Shown here: in pieces, positions 45,716-58,523 of the stretch
Layout: each line of letters begins with the position of its first letter
How positions within the stretch are numbered: the first letter of the stretch is position 1
Source: Petunia secreta
Lineage: Eukaryota > Streptophyta > Magnoliopsida > Solanales > Solanaceae
Direction: 5' to 3'
DNA length: 64,000 nt
Assembly: GCA_029990175.1 (NCBI GenBank)
Contig: JARKIP010000065.1
Location: forward strand, 4,468,501-4,532,500
Program-made: the position numbers and the translations under genes
The notes under the pieces: model-generated
What the model was told of the DNA's origin: nothing
Database searches by the model: none
The model's input: only the letters and a program-made list of their open reading frames with translations

Positions 45716-48353
45716 GCTGAAAATAAAAGGGAAGAGAGGAGGTAGGTAGGTGAGTGACACTTTTTGTCAAATCTCCCCTTTTCCACAAAAAGGGGGCTGC
45801 TACAGCTGTCTTTTCCCCTATTTCAGCCACCCTACCTCCTTAAAAATCTGAAAAATAAGTTGTCCTAGACAGCCTTGTGGGCTGGGCTAAATGGACCTAT
45901 TGGGATCAAACATACACAAGTTAAGCCAAAAAATCCTCTTAAATTTTAGATCTGAAACTTCTGAATAATAACATTAAACTAGTCGATAACTTGCTCAAAT
46001 TTAGACTTAAACTAGTTCTCTTTAAGGCCAAAGTCCTTCTAGTTAAACATCAGCCCAAAAAGTTATAAAATGGATCAAATCCGACACTCAATTATCCTAA
46101 AAGATCCCTCTAATTAAAACAAGTCCCAGTCAATGTCAATGGATATCAAATGATGATACAATTAGCTCAAACAAATGACACAATCAGTGAAGCCAAAAAT
46201 AAAATTATTCACTAAATCCCCTAAACGTCTCATAACTTGTAACTAACAAAACACAAAGAACTTGATGGATACTTCCTGATCCAACCACATTAGTTCCATC
46301 ACAAGACAAGATTTTAACAAATGATTTAATGGTTCACCTTGAATTTCAGCATGCTTTCATCTAACAGTAACAATTATTAAATATGAATTTCATTGAAGCG
46401 AGCACTTAACAGACCATGAGCACAAGAAACCTCCATTTTTTAAGCCTATGAAACTTAGACTCTATCTCAAATGTATTACCAAAACGACCAAGAACAACAT
46501 CTACTCCCTTCCTTTTTCAATGTGTATTCACGATCACAGGGAGCAACCAAAGAGTGGAGTCAACAGTAGCTACCGGTCATCAACTATGACATTTGTTATC
46601 AAGAAAGTAACCATAGTCAGCACAAACATCAAGAGTACTGACCGATAATGTGTCCAAACACTATAACATTTATCACACTTAGCATAAGAGTTAAACAAAC
46701 ATAAAACAAATTGAATCATCCTTCATAAAACAAGCAAGAATGAGCCTAATGCTTATACATTACTTCCAACATTGCTAAACAAACTGGACAACATGACATA
46801 AAGTATTACACGTTTAAATAGGTGGCTCATCGACAATTCTAAACAACAACACATTTAAACTAGATGATCGTTATACCTTATATCATATATGACTATAAAT
46901 CCTTCCAAGGTATATAACACATCCATTTATATGTGGTTTCAACCAACATGGAGTAGACGTACATGCTTACCCATAACAAGTTTATACATATCAGTTTCAT
47001 GCTCGAAACGGGGAGACACTAACCTATTACAATATCATATCTAGTTCTGAACAATTAATTCACTCAAACGCCCTCCATTTTTAATAGTTAAACTAACAGA
47101 CTGAATTCAATAACTTCATGCTAAGCTGATTCATGCAGCATTAGTTATCTGCAGTGAAAAATGTACAAAGTCATGCCACTAGCTTAAACGAGTACACAAT
47201 ATACAGCACACAATATATTCATTACCATGATATCTCACGTACATGAACATTCATCATTAACTTTGACATAATGAAAGCTAATATTTGAACACAAGTTATG
47301 AACTTGAACAGCTTAAACCAATCTGAAAACAAGGAAACATAGACAAAAGGAAAAAGATAAAAGGATTTTCTTTCTAACCGGTGCTAACACCAACTCTACC
47401 TCCATCGCATCGCCTTATCTTGTTGGACGACATCCATTGAAACAGCTACGTTTCCATAATCGCCATTTCTAACTGTTGGACAGACCAACACCACCTAGCA
47501 TCACATCACCACAATTGTCATCACAGCCCCTGTCACCACTGCCTTCACTATTACGAAAAAGTTAACGCCATCATAGCAGCCCATCCCCCCAAGTTCAAAC
47601 CAATACCACCATGGCAGCCCAATTACCATTACACCATAAGGAACATCACCACTGCCTCCTTGCTCCGTCTCTATAGCCGCGGCTTCATCACCATAGTAGA
47701 CATTTAAGTTCCCATGCCCCATTCTTTTCATTTGAATATAAAAAGGAAAGGAGGGGGTGCGGGTTAGAAGAAGAAGGTGAGAAGTTAGAGCTTTATTAGG
47801 AAAATAAATTTCGCTGGAGTCCCAAGGTAGCAGCACCTTTGAGCGCAGATCTACAATAATTGGCCATGTCTTAGGGGAAAATAAGTTGAAAAATAGAAAC
47901 AGGGGGTCGGGAACTTTCTGAAAAAGTATAATTTATATTTTCTGACCACCGGAAGTCGATGGTCTGGTGCCGGCCGGTGGCAGCGCTGCGGTGGGAGTGG
48001 GGCGGCTTAAATTATTGGCGGACAATTGAAATTTCGGCAGAATTTTCCTAGTCTTTTGAGTCTCAAGGTTTCTTATGAGGAAAATGAGGGGAAAATACAT
48101 TATATAGGTGCAAGAAATGGGCTTGGATTTAGTGGGTTTAATGTGCCAAAGGATATGGTCTATCTTTTCTTCTCTTTGTCTGAATTTTCATAATGGCCCA
48201 ATGGCCGATTAAAACTAATACATATCTAACTAAACTAAATTCTACACAAACAACAAAAAGTGTAATTAACTAATTAAATTAAACACAAAAATTATAAAAA
48301 TTGTCACAATATTTCAACTTTACATTGCCACACAGAATTTCCCCTTTTTAAAC

Positions 48354-48355
<2 letters not shown>

Positions 48356-48413
<58 letters not shown>
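48356..48413. repeat. (ATA)n microsatellite, about 58 bp
   Basis: Shorter counterpart of 2036-2139. The change accounts for most of the offset shift between 46334 and 46272. Confidence 0.97.
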
Positions 48414-48414
<1 letters not shown>

Positions 48415-49194
48415 CTTAATACAATAACTAAAATAGCTAACAAATATAGGAAAATTAGACAAAAATTCTAGCAAGTTAGCACGGCTATTTCAAACTATAT
48501 TTTAAAATGTTGTGCAAAATTAGGTGATTACAGCTCCACCTCTTTGCTTGGGAACACGAAGAGTTTTCGATAAAAGACGTAATCAACGATAAATTTTGGC
48601 TTTTCGGTTCCAGTCGAGAGTGTGCTTTACAAAATGGTGACCGTACCCTGACTATAAAGCTACCTACATATTATCGAATTAAAGAATCAGGTCAGTATAG
48701 TTCTTCACATGCAGTAGCTTGAACTACAGCATTTCGACATACGCGAGACTCTTCTAAACTCACACGGACTAATGCTAGATTCTTTCAGACGCACTAGACT
48801 AACACTAGACACATTTAACACGACGAGCTGACACTAGACACTTCTAGCACAATGGGGCTGACATTAGACACTTTTGAACAAAAAAAGGGGATGTCGTTGC
48901 TGATCGTTGGTCTCTAGTTGCCGGTTGGTCATTTATTTACAAGGAAATAAAAATAAAACATTGAAATGTGAAATAACAACTCCTAGGCTAAGTCTTCATG
49001 CTCTCTCGAGATGAGCATCTTTGTTCTTGCTCCTCATTGCCGAAAAAAAAAACCATTGATCTAGGCTCAGGTGGGTCGTGCTCCTCTTTTCTGAAAATAA
49101 ACCATCACTCCTAGTCCAGGTGGATCGTGCTTCTCATTGCTGAAAATAAAAACACCACTCATAGCTCAGGTGGGTCTTCTTCTTTTACTGAAAT

Positions 49195-50070
49195 GGATTC
49201 CCTCATTCTTCAGGTAGGCACCTGGGATTTCCTGAAATTATCCCCTTACTCTTCAGATGGGTGCCTCGACTTTTGAAATGTATTCATTTGTTCTCCATGT
49301 GGTTGCCTCGACTTTCTCATTCTTCGCGTGGGTGCCTCGACTTTTACAAATGAATTTCCTCATTCTCCAGGTGGGTGCCTTGACTTTCTCAAATTGTTCC
49401 CTCATTCTCCAAGTAGGTGCCTAGACTTTCTTGAAACTATTCCCTCATTCTTCATATGGTTGCCTCGGCTCCTCAAATAAATTCCTTCATTCTCCAGGTG
49501 GGTGCCTTGGCTTTCTCAAATTGTTCCCTCATTCTTTAGGTAGGTGCCTCGACTTTTCTCAAACTATTCCCTCGTTCTCCAGGTGGGTCACTCGACATCC
49601 TCAAACTATTCCCTCGTTCTCTAGGTGGGTGCCTCGACTTCTCAAAGCTTCTCTCTCATTCTCTAGGTGGTGCCTCGACTCCTCAAATAAATTCTCTCAT
49701 TCTCCAGGTGGGTATCTAGACTTGCTTAAATACATCCCCTTATTCTTCAGTTGTGTGCCTCGACTTCTCAAATCAATACACTTATTCTCCAGGTCGGTGC
49801 CTTGATTTTCTCAAATAAATTCTCTCATTATCCAGGTGAGTGCCTCGACTTTCTTAAATTGTTCTCTCATTCTTCAGATGGGTGCCTTGACTTTCTCAAA
49901 TGAATTCCCTCATTCTCCAGGTGGGTGCCTCGAATATCTCAAATAAAAACCCTCATTCTCGAGGTGGGTGCCTCAATTTCTCAAATTAATTCCCTCATTC
50001 TCCAAGTGGATGCCTCGACTTTCTTGAATTGTTTCCTCATTCTTTAGGTGGGTGCCTCGACTTTCTAATT
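49195..50070. repeat. Tandem array, unit about 42 bp (right copy)
   Basis: Counterpart of 2935-3800 with the same number of units and point differences. The plus reading 49431-49805 is longer here only because of a single-base change in the repeat. Confidence 0.93.
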
Positions 50071-51015
50071 TTCCTTTCTTGATTCTTCTTTATTTCTTAC
50101 ATTCCATGGCCTTTGGCAGAGAAACGTCATGCAACCAATATTTTGACTTTCGTTGAAAACGACTTATCTTCCTTGACATTCCTTTTCAATAATGCAATTC
50201 TTGGCATGTCACCGTCGCTACCGAGATTTGATGTAGGCTTCTATTATCCAGGCGGGTCCTGACTTTGCTCTGCTACAACTGTAAAACATGTAAACAAATT
50301 TTGTAAAACTTTCTTTTGCTCGTTTCGATGATTTTGAATGAAAGACGAAAATTTAGAGAAAGTTTTTAAACAAAGGACTCTAAACGAAATGATGTCCTTT
50401 TAGGAAAAAAATGGAACTTATCTGAAAGTGGGAAAGACGACCTCAATTAACATGACATGCATCCTGGCATCAAACCCTGACCTTTACACTCGTTCTAAGA
50501 ATACTAATGAATTATAAACATCTCCTAAAAGGAGAAAAATACAACAAGATAATAAACATAAAATTGGTGGTCATCCTAAACAAAAGCTTGCTCACCCTAA
50601 CAGCTGAAGTCGTCTTCGCTCCTCAACAATGTGGTGAACTCAATCCTAGAGTGAATCTGCCGAAACAAAATAAATATATAAGAAACAAACACAGGGTGAG
50701 TTGTAAGCACTCAGTAAGTGGGGGCTGGCTAGCCACCTCGAACAAGCAGATATGCTAGCCAGGGAGAAGAAAAGCAGATAAACCAAATTCACCTTGTTTC
50801 AACTATAAAAAGACAGAGCCAGATAATAGCTGGAAACATGTAAGAAACCATAAACTCATAAACAACCTGGGGTACGACCCAGAAATATATCAACAACCCG
50901 CAATACATGACATAAACACAAAACATCACACTAAGTCACACAATACACAACAGCCGGTGCAATGAAATGAAATGAATGCAGTATGATGCAATGGGGTCAC
51001 ATGTGCCAAATGAAT
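50071..51015. other. Non-coding spacer, right copy
   Basis: Equivalent of 3801-5137 minus two deleted blocks and the 67-bp duplication. No gene recognised. Confidence 0.7.
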
Positions 51016-51314
51016 GGAGCGGAATCCTTCTACTCCAGGGCAGAATCCTCCTATCCTCAATATGATGCAAGGAGCGACATTCTCCTGTTCCTAGGGCAGA
51101 ATAATCCTACCATCAATATGATGCAAAGAGCGGAATACTTCTACTCCTGGGGCGGAATACTCCTACCCCCAATATGATACAAGGAGCGGAATACTCCTGC
51201 TCCTGAGGCGGAATACTCCTGCTCCTGGGGCGGAATACTCCTACCCTCAATATGATGCAAGGAGCGGAATACTGTTTCTCTCGGGGCGAATACTCCTACT
51301 GTCAATATGATGCA
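51016..51314. repeat. Tandem array, unit about 56 bp (right copy)
   Basis: Counterpart of 5138-5437, five units, including the one with an extra GCGGAATACTCCT segment. Confidence 0.9.
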
Positions 51315-52658
51315 ACAATAACCCTTCACCGGCGAGACTCTCATCTACTATTGGGAAGTATATGTCAAGCTCACAACCAGAGTACAATGCTTATATGCTC
51401 AATGCAATATAAAAAATAGGGCATAACATATAATATACAGTGTACATCCAAAACTAAGGCGTAAAAAGTACACCTATCAGCAGCTACACACGTAAAGAAC
51501 ACGTGGTAGAGTATCCACAAGGCCAAAGAACACCAAAAAAATGGATACTATCACTTACCTCGTTAGTACTGCTACTCAACAACGGCTTTGTCCTTTGTAT
51601 TTACTGCAAAATGATCCCGCTATATTCAATAAGCAGAAAAAAATAAATCAAATAAGGCTAAAAGCTTCATTCCTTAGATCTTAGAACAATCCGGTCAGGA
51701 ACCCGACACCCGATTCGCATACGCAACTGTCCAGGCTTACGTACATGGTTCAAAATCACATAACCAAAACCTAAATAAATCACATTTATGGGTTTTCCAT
51801 AACTCCCTAAGTTTGAATATATAATCAATTCCATTATCGGGGTCCAATTAATGCGTTAAACTATCAATTTAACTTATTAAAATGATGTCTAATATCCCGA
51901 TTTCTACCGTTAAATTATATTCAAATACACGTAATAAACTGAAATAATGAATTAACATCATTACCTAGATGTTTCAGGGTAAAAATTCTATTTTTTCCCT
52001 TCTCTTTTTCCTTTCCTTTCTCTCTTTTCTGCCTTTTTTCTCCTTCGTTGTGTTCTCTGTTTTGTTTCGTTTGATTATTTCTGTTCGTTTGACATTAAGC
52101 TAGGCTAAGGGATTTTATCCCTTAAGCCACCGCCTCCCCCACTTAAATATATTTTCCTTTTTCTTTTTTTTTTTTTTTGAAAACTTGCTACCATAATGTA
52201 AATTAAAACAGAACCCTACAAAAACTCGGAATGACCTCAAATTTTGTATACAAGTTTTAAAAAATTTATGTAATGTACTCGCTTAGACGGATCTCGAATC
52301 GGATTCCCGAAGCTCAAGATACGAATTAAATGGAAAAGATCAAATTCTTTAACTTCAGGACTTTAGCGGAAACCATCCAAATGACCTCGGAATTCACTTC
52401 TGAATGTTCACACAAGCAAAAAAAATGATAATACAGAACTAGCAACGCTTTTGAATTTCGAATAGGAGCTTATTAGCCAAAATCGAGCTTGAAAACCTCT
52501 TTTTAAGATTTATCGCTAACGAAAACTGAAACCTTCTTCCGATACCTATCAAACGAGGTCCGATATAACTCAAATATTACAGAAAAGTCCTAATAAATGT
52601 TACGGAACTTTTAAAACTATCGGCACGCCAATCAGAGTCTTAACTCCTGAAAGACTAC
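51315..52658. other. Non-coding spacer, right copy
   Basis: Equivalent of 5438-6780. No gene recognised. Confidence 0.7.
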
Positions 52659-52967
52659 CTAAGGTCGTTTCATATAATTCCATGGGACGGTATTGGTGTT
52701 GTTCATGGGAATCAGAGGTGCGTTCTTTATAACAAAGGGTTCACACACTTTTTCCCTCCCTTCTTTGCTTGGATTGTCTTCACGAGGCATCTCTTTTATA
52801 AAAAGATTTGGTTTGAAAACTGAATCATCTGCCTTATCCTTTTCACAAGCTCTCTGGATCACTAGCCTTGGCTTCATGATCAATTCATCTGTTTTCCCAA
52901 TAGATCTTTTCACTGTCAACTGTAACTTTTTCAGCTGGATAGGAAGCTCTGCTTTCCCCGGCACAGC
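52659..52967 (-). pseudogene. Gag-protease linker stub (right copy)
   Basis: Counterpart of 6781-7089 with about seven amino-acid changes. Ends at the same VPWNYMKRP motif and is separated from gag by the same TAG. Confidence 0.7.
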
Positions 52968-54930
52968 CTAAGGAATTGGCTCCAATGTTATATGCATTTT
53001 GTGTACCCCAACTATTATGGCATCAACTGATACTATTGACCTTGCAGATTCATCTTTAAATCCCTCTCCACCTTCCATACCTATCATGTGTACGTCGTAG
53101 GATGGTAAATGATTGCAGTCAATTCTTGGTGTTTCTGCATCTTCAATGAGGATCTGATTATTATCTATCAGATCTTGCACTGCTCTCTTGAGATAATGGC
53201 GATCTTCTGTATCATGCCCTGGTGCACCCGAATGGTAAGCACAATGCCGAGAATGGTCCATCTTTTCCATGAGATGCAAATTTTCGGGGACTAGATTTAG
53301 TATGTCTAATGACTGCAATTTTGTGAAGATACTGGTGTAAGATTCACCAATTGGTGTAAACTCTCTACTCTTTTCTTCTCGAGCCTTCCTGTATTCAGCT
53401 CTCGGGCGGAAGCCAGGAGGACCCCTTGGTCGGTAAGCAGGGTTCGGTGGAGCCTGTTAATTATTATATAGAGCTTGGTGAGCAGGATATATAGGCTGTG
53501 GGGCTGGCGCGCGCCATTGCGTATAGAACAGTACTGGAGCATGTGGTTGCGCGGCATGTACAAAGTATTGAGGTGGAGGGATGGAGTAATGTGAATTTGT
53601 GGTGCGTAGTAGTATGGTGAAGGGTGCGGTTGTGGAGCTTGGTATGAATTAGGCTGATTGTGTCGCTCCTCATTCAACTTTCGTGGACCAGACCCTACCA
53701 TATCTACCTCATCTTTCTTCTTTTTCCCAAAAGATCCAGCCCCAGTCTGCACAACCAATGTAGTTTCCTTTAGAACGCTATGGCTTACAATCTTGCCAAT
53801 TTTAACTCCATTTTCGCTCATTTCTCCCATTTTAACAACTTCATTAAACGGTTTTCCAAAAGCGACAATCAATGTACTATAAAATGGCTCATCTTGAGCT
53901 TCAATGAACAATCGAACCATGTATTTATCTGGGATTGCAGGACTTACTCGAGCAGCCTGTTCACGCCATCTGAGGGCATATTCCTTGAAACTTTCGCTTG
54001 ACTTCTTTATTATCGCATTCAAGGAGGATCGATCTGGCACGACTTAAATATGATACTTGTATTAGTTATAGAATGCCTTTGCCATGTCATCAAACATTGG
54101 CCATTTGGTTACATCCTACCTCATGAACCATTGAGCAGCTGCACCATCCGAGCTTTCAGAAAAATATGCTATCAATAACTCATCTTTCCTGACCGCTCTC
54201 ATTTTGTTGAAGTAGGTCTTCTTATGAATACTTGGATATCCCTGCCCGGTGTATGGCTCAAACTTAGGAACTATGAACCCATCTGATAATTGCAATTCAA
54301 GGAAAGAGCAAAGATCCTTGAATGAAGTGTTGACACGATCTCTATATCCCTACATCATTCTTACGACTTGTTCTAAACCCTTTACTTTGCGTAAAACTTT
54401 GTTGTCATCCGGTTTTTCCAATCGATCGACCTCATCCTGAGAATCGTGATGGAAACCTTGATCATATGAGTCATTGTGTTGGAAATTGGGATTATGGGTC
54501 TGATTATAATGATGGCCCTAGCCTGTAATTTTCGATCATTATTGGACCTGACCATGGTAGGCCTAGCTGGGCCTCGAAAACCTGGAACCTGTACCAAAGG
54601 TAGGCCAGATTGCCCTTGTGGTGGAGGTGGTGGAGGTGGTGCATGAGGTTGCACTACAACTTCATTTGTTACACCATGGATAGGGCTAGAACTAAATGGA
54701 TATGATGGATACTCGGCTGCTATAAATGTACTCGCTGCATGCAAGACCACTGTTGGTATGACCCCATCCAGGATGGCTGGTTTGGGAGGAGGTAGACATC
54801 TAGTGTTCATAGAGTGATGCATGTCAACCAAGAATTGCTTCAAGCTCTGGACTTCCTCGGCCAACCTTTCATTCTCTAGTGCTAAGAAATCCTACGCGCC
54901 AGTCTCAGATTTCTCTCCGTCAGATGGCAT
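52968..54930 (-). pseudogene. Gag of right giant element, decayed
   Basis: Same architecture as 7090-9043: start ATG at 54928-54930, TAG at codon 13, coiled-coil-like LENERLAEEVQSLKQFL, Pro-rich segment, capsid core, KKKKDEVD, Tyr/Pro/Gln-rich segment, knuckle-like CAYHSGAPGHDTED. The capsid part is open for longer here (53306-54040). A base missing at about 53600 puts the last third of that reading out of frame relative to the left copy, while the left copy lost a base near 8130. Stops shared with the left copy were present before duplication. Confidence 0.82.
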
Positions 54931-56625
54931 GGTGAGAAGTGTAGTTACCGGTCTTTTTGATCTACTTATGCAACGGTGGGAGAGTGCCAAAGTGCTGCAC
55001 CAAAATTACTGATAACCTCTATACGTTACGCAAATAGAGCAAGTTAGAAAAATAACACATTTCACAAACAAAGCGTGCCTAGAAGTCTAAAAGTTGTCAT
55101 GCGTCATCCCTATGTGGTTCAGACTTGATTTCAGTGTATACATTTTTTTTCTTTTTTTTTTCAAGAGAGGCCAGAGGGTGAAGACAAATTGACACATAAA
55201 AAAAGTATCTTCTATTTTCATTTAATAATATATACATTGCCTTATATAAACGAACTGAAAGCTAGACTAAAAATAGGACAAAAATAATTGAATTGAAAAA
55301 CAAAATACAACTGATGAGTTGAAAAGCAACGTAAAGTACAACATGTATAATGTCCAACATGGTATAAACTGAATCCTCCAACCCTGACTTGGCTATTAGT
55401 CCTCTTAAGGGTCCTGCTGACCTAGTGGTATGCCACCTCTCAAAATGTTGCATAATCCGGAAAAATCTCCTCACAAAAACCAAACACAACCCATCGGACA
55501 TCATAATTTGTCATGTGAAGATTCATAGAATTTCCAAACAAAATTTTGTCATCATGACAGCACAAAATTTGATCCAAAAGAATTCTTGGGAAATCAGGGT
55601 ACTTGAAAACTGTTGAAAAACTGTTAGCATTATATTGATATAAAAATTGACTCAAGAAGGAATTACTGACAATGGCATTTTGGTATATTCATAAAATTTT
55701 TCTATTATAACGACACAAAAATGATATCTAGAAAATTTCTTCTAGCGAGACACTTTAAAATTCTTTACAAAATTTTCTAGCATAATAACGTAAAAAACTG
55801 GTTACGAAATTTGCGAACAACACTCAGACATTTTGTAAAATTTCACCATTACAATGGCGTAAAACTGACATCTAATAACATTGCCGAGACTAGTATTTAC
55901 AAATACTTGTAAAATTCATCATTATAATGACATGACTCAAAAAATAGAAACACGGTAAAAACAAAAAAAAGACCTTTACAATCTAAAATTCATCCTACTT
56001 CCTCTCTTTTCTAATTTTTTTTATTTTTTCATTCTTTTTTTTTTTTTGGGAAGCTATTCCTCCCCAATTTGGTCAAACGTGACAACCTTTTCTAGATGCA
56101 TGCAGCACATAAAAAATACCTCAGATTTGTCTTTCTCGGGATGTGCGTCCTATTTTAGCACAAAGGGGGTCAGCCTAGACAATTGCAATACCGATGTACC
56201 GCACCTCACTAAGTCAGATGAAATGCTAATAATTGAGCCTAAAGGTTTAACTTAAGGTGACTCAATTGGCTCGGTGTCTAGACTTGATGAAAACCCGGCG
56301 GACAAACCAGACCGAATGCGTCAGGGCCATTCGGCAACAATGTCTCCAGCCTAAAACCCCAACACATTTTCCTCCTAAATCATGGGTAATTTTAGTAAGA
56401 AAGTTCCCAGATGCCACAAGCAATCTGGTAAATGTACGTATGCATGTGTTCAGAGACTTAGAGATGTACGCGGAGAAGACAATTTATATGTACAGTCCAG
56501 GAAATATCAAAGGGTTAACATTCAACTTTTCATGTGATAATGAAAAATAATAACAACAACAACTAATATTTAATAAATCAAAACAGAACGACAAATCAAG
56601 CCGGAGATTTAAGCTTTCACAATTC
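54931..56625 (-). other. Leader of right giant element
   Basis: Counterpart of 9044-10750; non-coding, with small indels in the A and T runs. Confidence 0.6.
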
Positions 56626-56645
56626 TCCCCAGCGGAGTCGCCAAG
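56626..56645 (-). other. Primer-binding site of right giant element
   Basis: Minus strand TTGGCGACTCCGCTGGGGAG, ending two bases before the LTR at 56648. This is the best-preserved PBS in the window and shows that the left copy at 10751-10770 has mutated. Confidence 0.85.
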
Positions 56646-57942
56646 CTGTCAGGCCCTATTTTTTTAAAATAATGAATAATTTTCTAATTAAATATATTTT
56701 TCTTAATTTAAATACAGTGACCGGTGTTTAAAGGTACAAGGATATTAAAAAACTCGGAGTCACTACTTTACTAGTTCAAAGGTGTGCCAACTCACCAGTT
56801 GGTGTACCTTTAGAACACCTTTGACTCGTTAAATGGTCTGCATCAGAGATTCGGCTAAGGTCCTCAATTGACTATCGGGAAGATGTTATGCACCCTCCAG
56901 CCCTAGGTCGAGCACAATTTCTTTATTGTCATATTTTGATTTATGAAACATTGTTATATTTTTGCCGTTATTTTGAAGTTACGCTCTGCCGAGTTTCTTA
57001 CAAATATTAGACGCTTTGATTTTAACTATTTAAAAGTAAAAATTGTGTCAAGTCGCCCGCTGGGTAGACTTTAACACAACTTTGTACTAACTAACCCGAA
57101 GGGTATACTTTAAAAAAATGACTTTTCTCAATCTAATTTTTTTTGCGTAATAAGTAGATCGTTGATCATACTTATCATTATGTCTAATCGTTTGAAGGTG
57201 TTCTCGTCCCTATTGAGTTGCCTAATCATATTACATTTAATAGTAACATTTTGGTTTAAAAATTTAACAACAGGGAATGCCTAAATAAGGCTTTTTATCA
57301 AAATAATGGCTGGTTTACTAAATAAAGTGCTGCTTTGTTTAAAGTGAGGTTGATGTAATTAAATGTTTGCCAAAAAAGTGGCTATCTATAAAAGTATAGG
57401 GCTGTTAAACAAATAATGGAACTATTTTGCAAAATTTAGTGCACGTTGTATTTGTTACAAATAGGAGGCTATTTTTGTCAAAACTGGGCTTGTTTCTACA
57501 AAGTAATGCGTTGTTTTCAAGTTGTCCAGTTAGTGGCTGCTTTCATTTAAATGGACTGATTTGTTTGCAAAAATAAGCTGCTTTAAAGATTGTCTTGCAA
57601 GAAAATTATTTCATTTCTTTTATCCAATTAATGGATGCTTTGGAAAAATTAAAGTGTGGCTAATTTTAAATGACCTAATCCAAGTGCTTATACGTTCCGG
57701 ATACAAATTTGATTCGCTTTGCATTAACAGTCCTACTTTCAACATATCCTTTCAAATTTGTTCAAAACTTAAAGTTGCAGCACACATTCATAGATTACGA
57801 AAAAAATTCAGTACATGGCCATTTTATTTTAAAAAACAAAAAAAAAAGTCCTGATTTAAGACCTGTCAACTTGCTGAAATAGGTTTGAATTTGCATCGAC
57901 TTTCAACAAATGTTTTCTATATTTCTTTCACTTTTATCACGT

Positions 57943-57980
57943 GTGTGTGTGTGTGTGCGCGCGCGCGCGCGTGTGTGTGA

Positions 57981-58022
<42 letters not shown>
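57943..58022. repeat. Compound (GT)n(GC)n(GT)n(AT)n microsatellite
   Basis: About 80 bp of alternating purine-pyrimidine sequence. L2 has GCGCGCG followed by long TA runs at the same place. Alternating GT/GC tracts can adopt Z-DNA. Confidence 0.95.
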
Positions 58023-58517
58023 GGATTAAGACAATTACTACAAAAAAACTAGTTAAATATGTAATGACAAAAGAATTTTTCCTTACTTTAGCACATGTTA
58101 AGTTCAGTTAAAGGGAACTAGTAGCCAGACAAAATAAATATTAGAGGTATCCAAACATGATGAATCATATGATGTTTCTTCCAAATAAAATCATAAAGTA
58201 CAAAGTTAAAATATTTACCTAGTTTGCCAAAGATCCAAGAACAAGCAAGCAATGAAAACCAAGCCAAAACCTCAACAAAAAACAGCAGACACAACAACCT
58301 TTAAACACCATTAAACTTCACTTGAAACTTCATGATTATGACCCAAAAAACTCTTGGTATAGAGGTTTTTTGGTTCTAATCTTTTTACTTGAACTCTCTT
58401 ACCCTTGCTATTTTTTTCTTTTTCTCAAAGTTTATGTATTTTTCTCAATTTCAAGATTTGTTCACTATTGATTTTTTAGCTAATGGTTTCTGTTAAAAAG
58501 AGGAGTCAATGCTCCTG

Positions 58518-58523
58518 TATATA
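58518..58523 (-). promoter_or_regulatory. Putative LTR TATA box (L4)
   Basis: TATATA equivalent to 12688-12693 in L2. Confidence 0.5.

Larger units (their letters stand above)
41852..48532 (-). mobile_element. L3: left (3') LTR of right giant element
   Basis: TGTCACGCCC...GGTGATTACA, 6681 bp. The excess over L2 and L4 comes from a 1542-bp Mutator-like insertion (42767-44308) and a roughly 490-bp insertion near 44718-45209. Without them it is about 4.65 kb. The part from 46335 on matches L1 almost perfectly. The LTR end near 41852-42100 is clearly more diverged from L2 and L4 than these are from each other, as expected for left versus right LTRs. Confidence 0.88.
48533..56647 (-). mobile_element. 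Interior of the right giant gag-only retroelement
   Basis: 8.1 kb between L3 and L4, minus orientation. Same layout as 2261-10772: PPT next to L3, two tandem arrays, spacer, gag-protease linker stub, gag, leader, PBS next to L4. It is the complete copy, so the whole element spans 41852-62509. No RT, RNase H or integrase. Confidence 0.87.
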
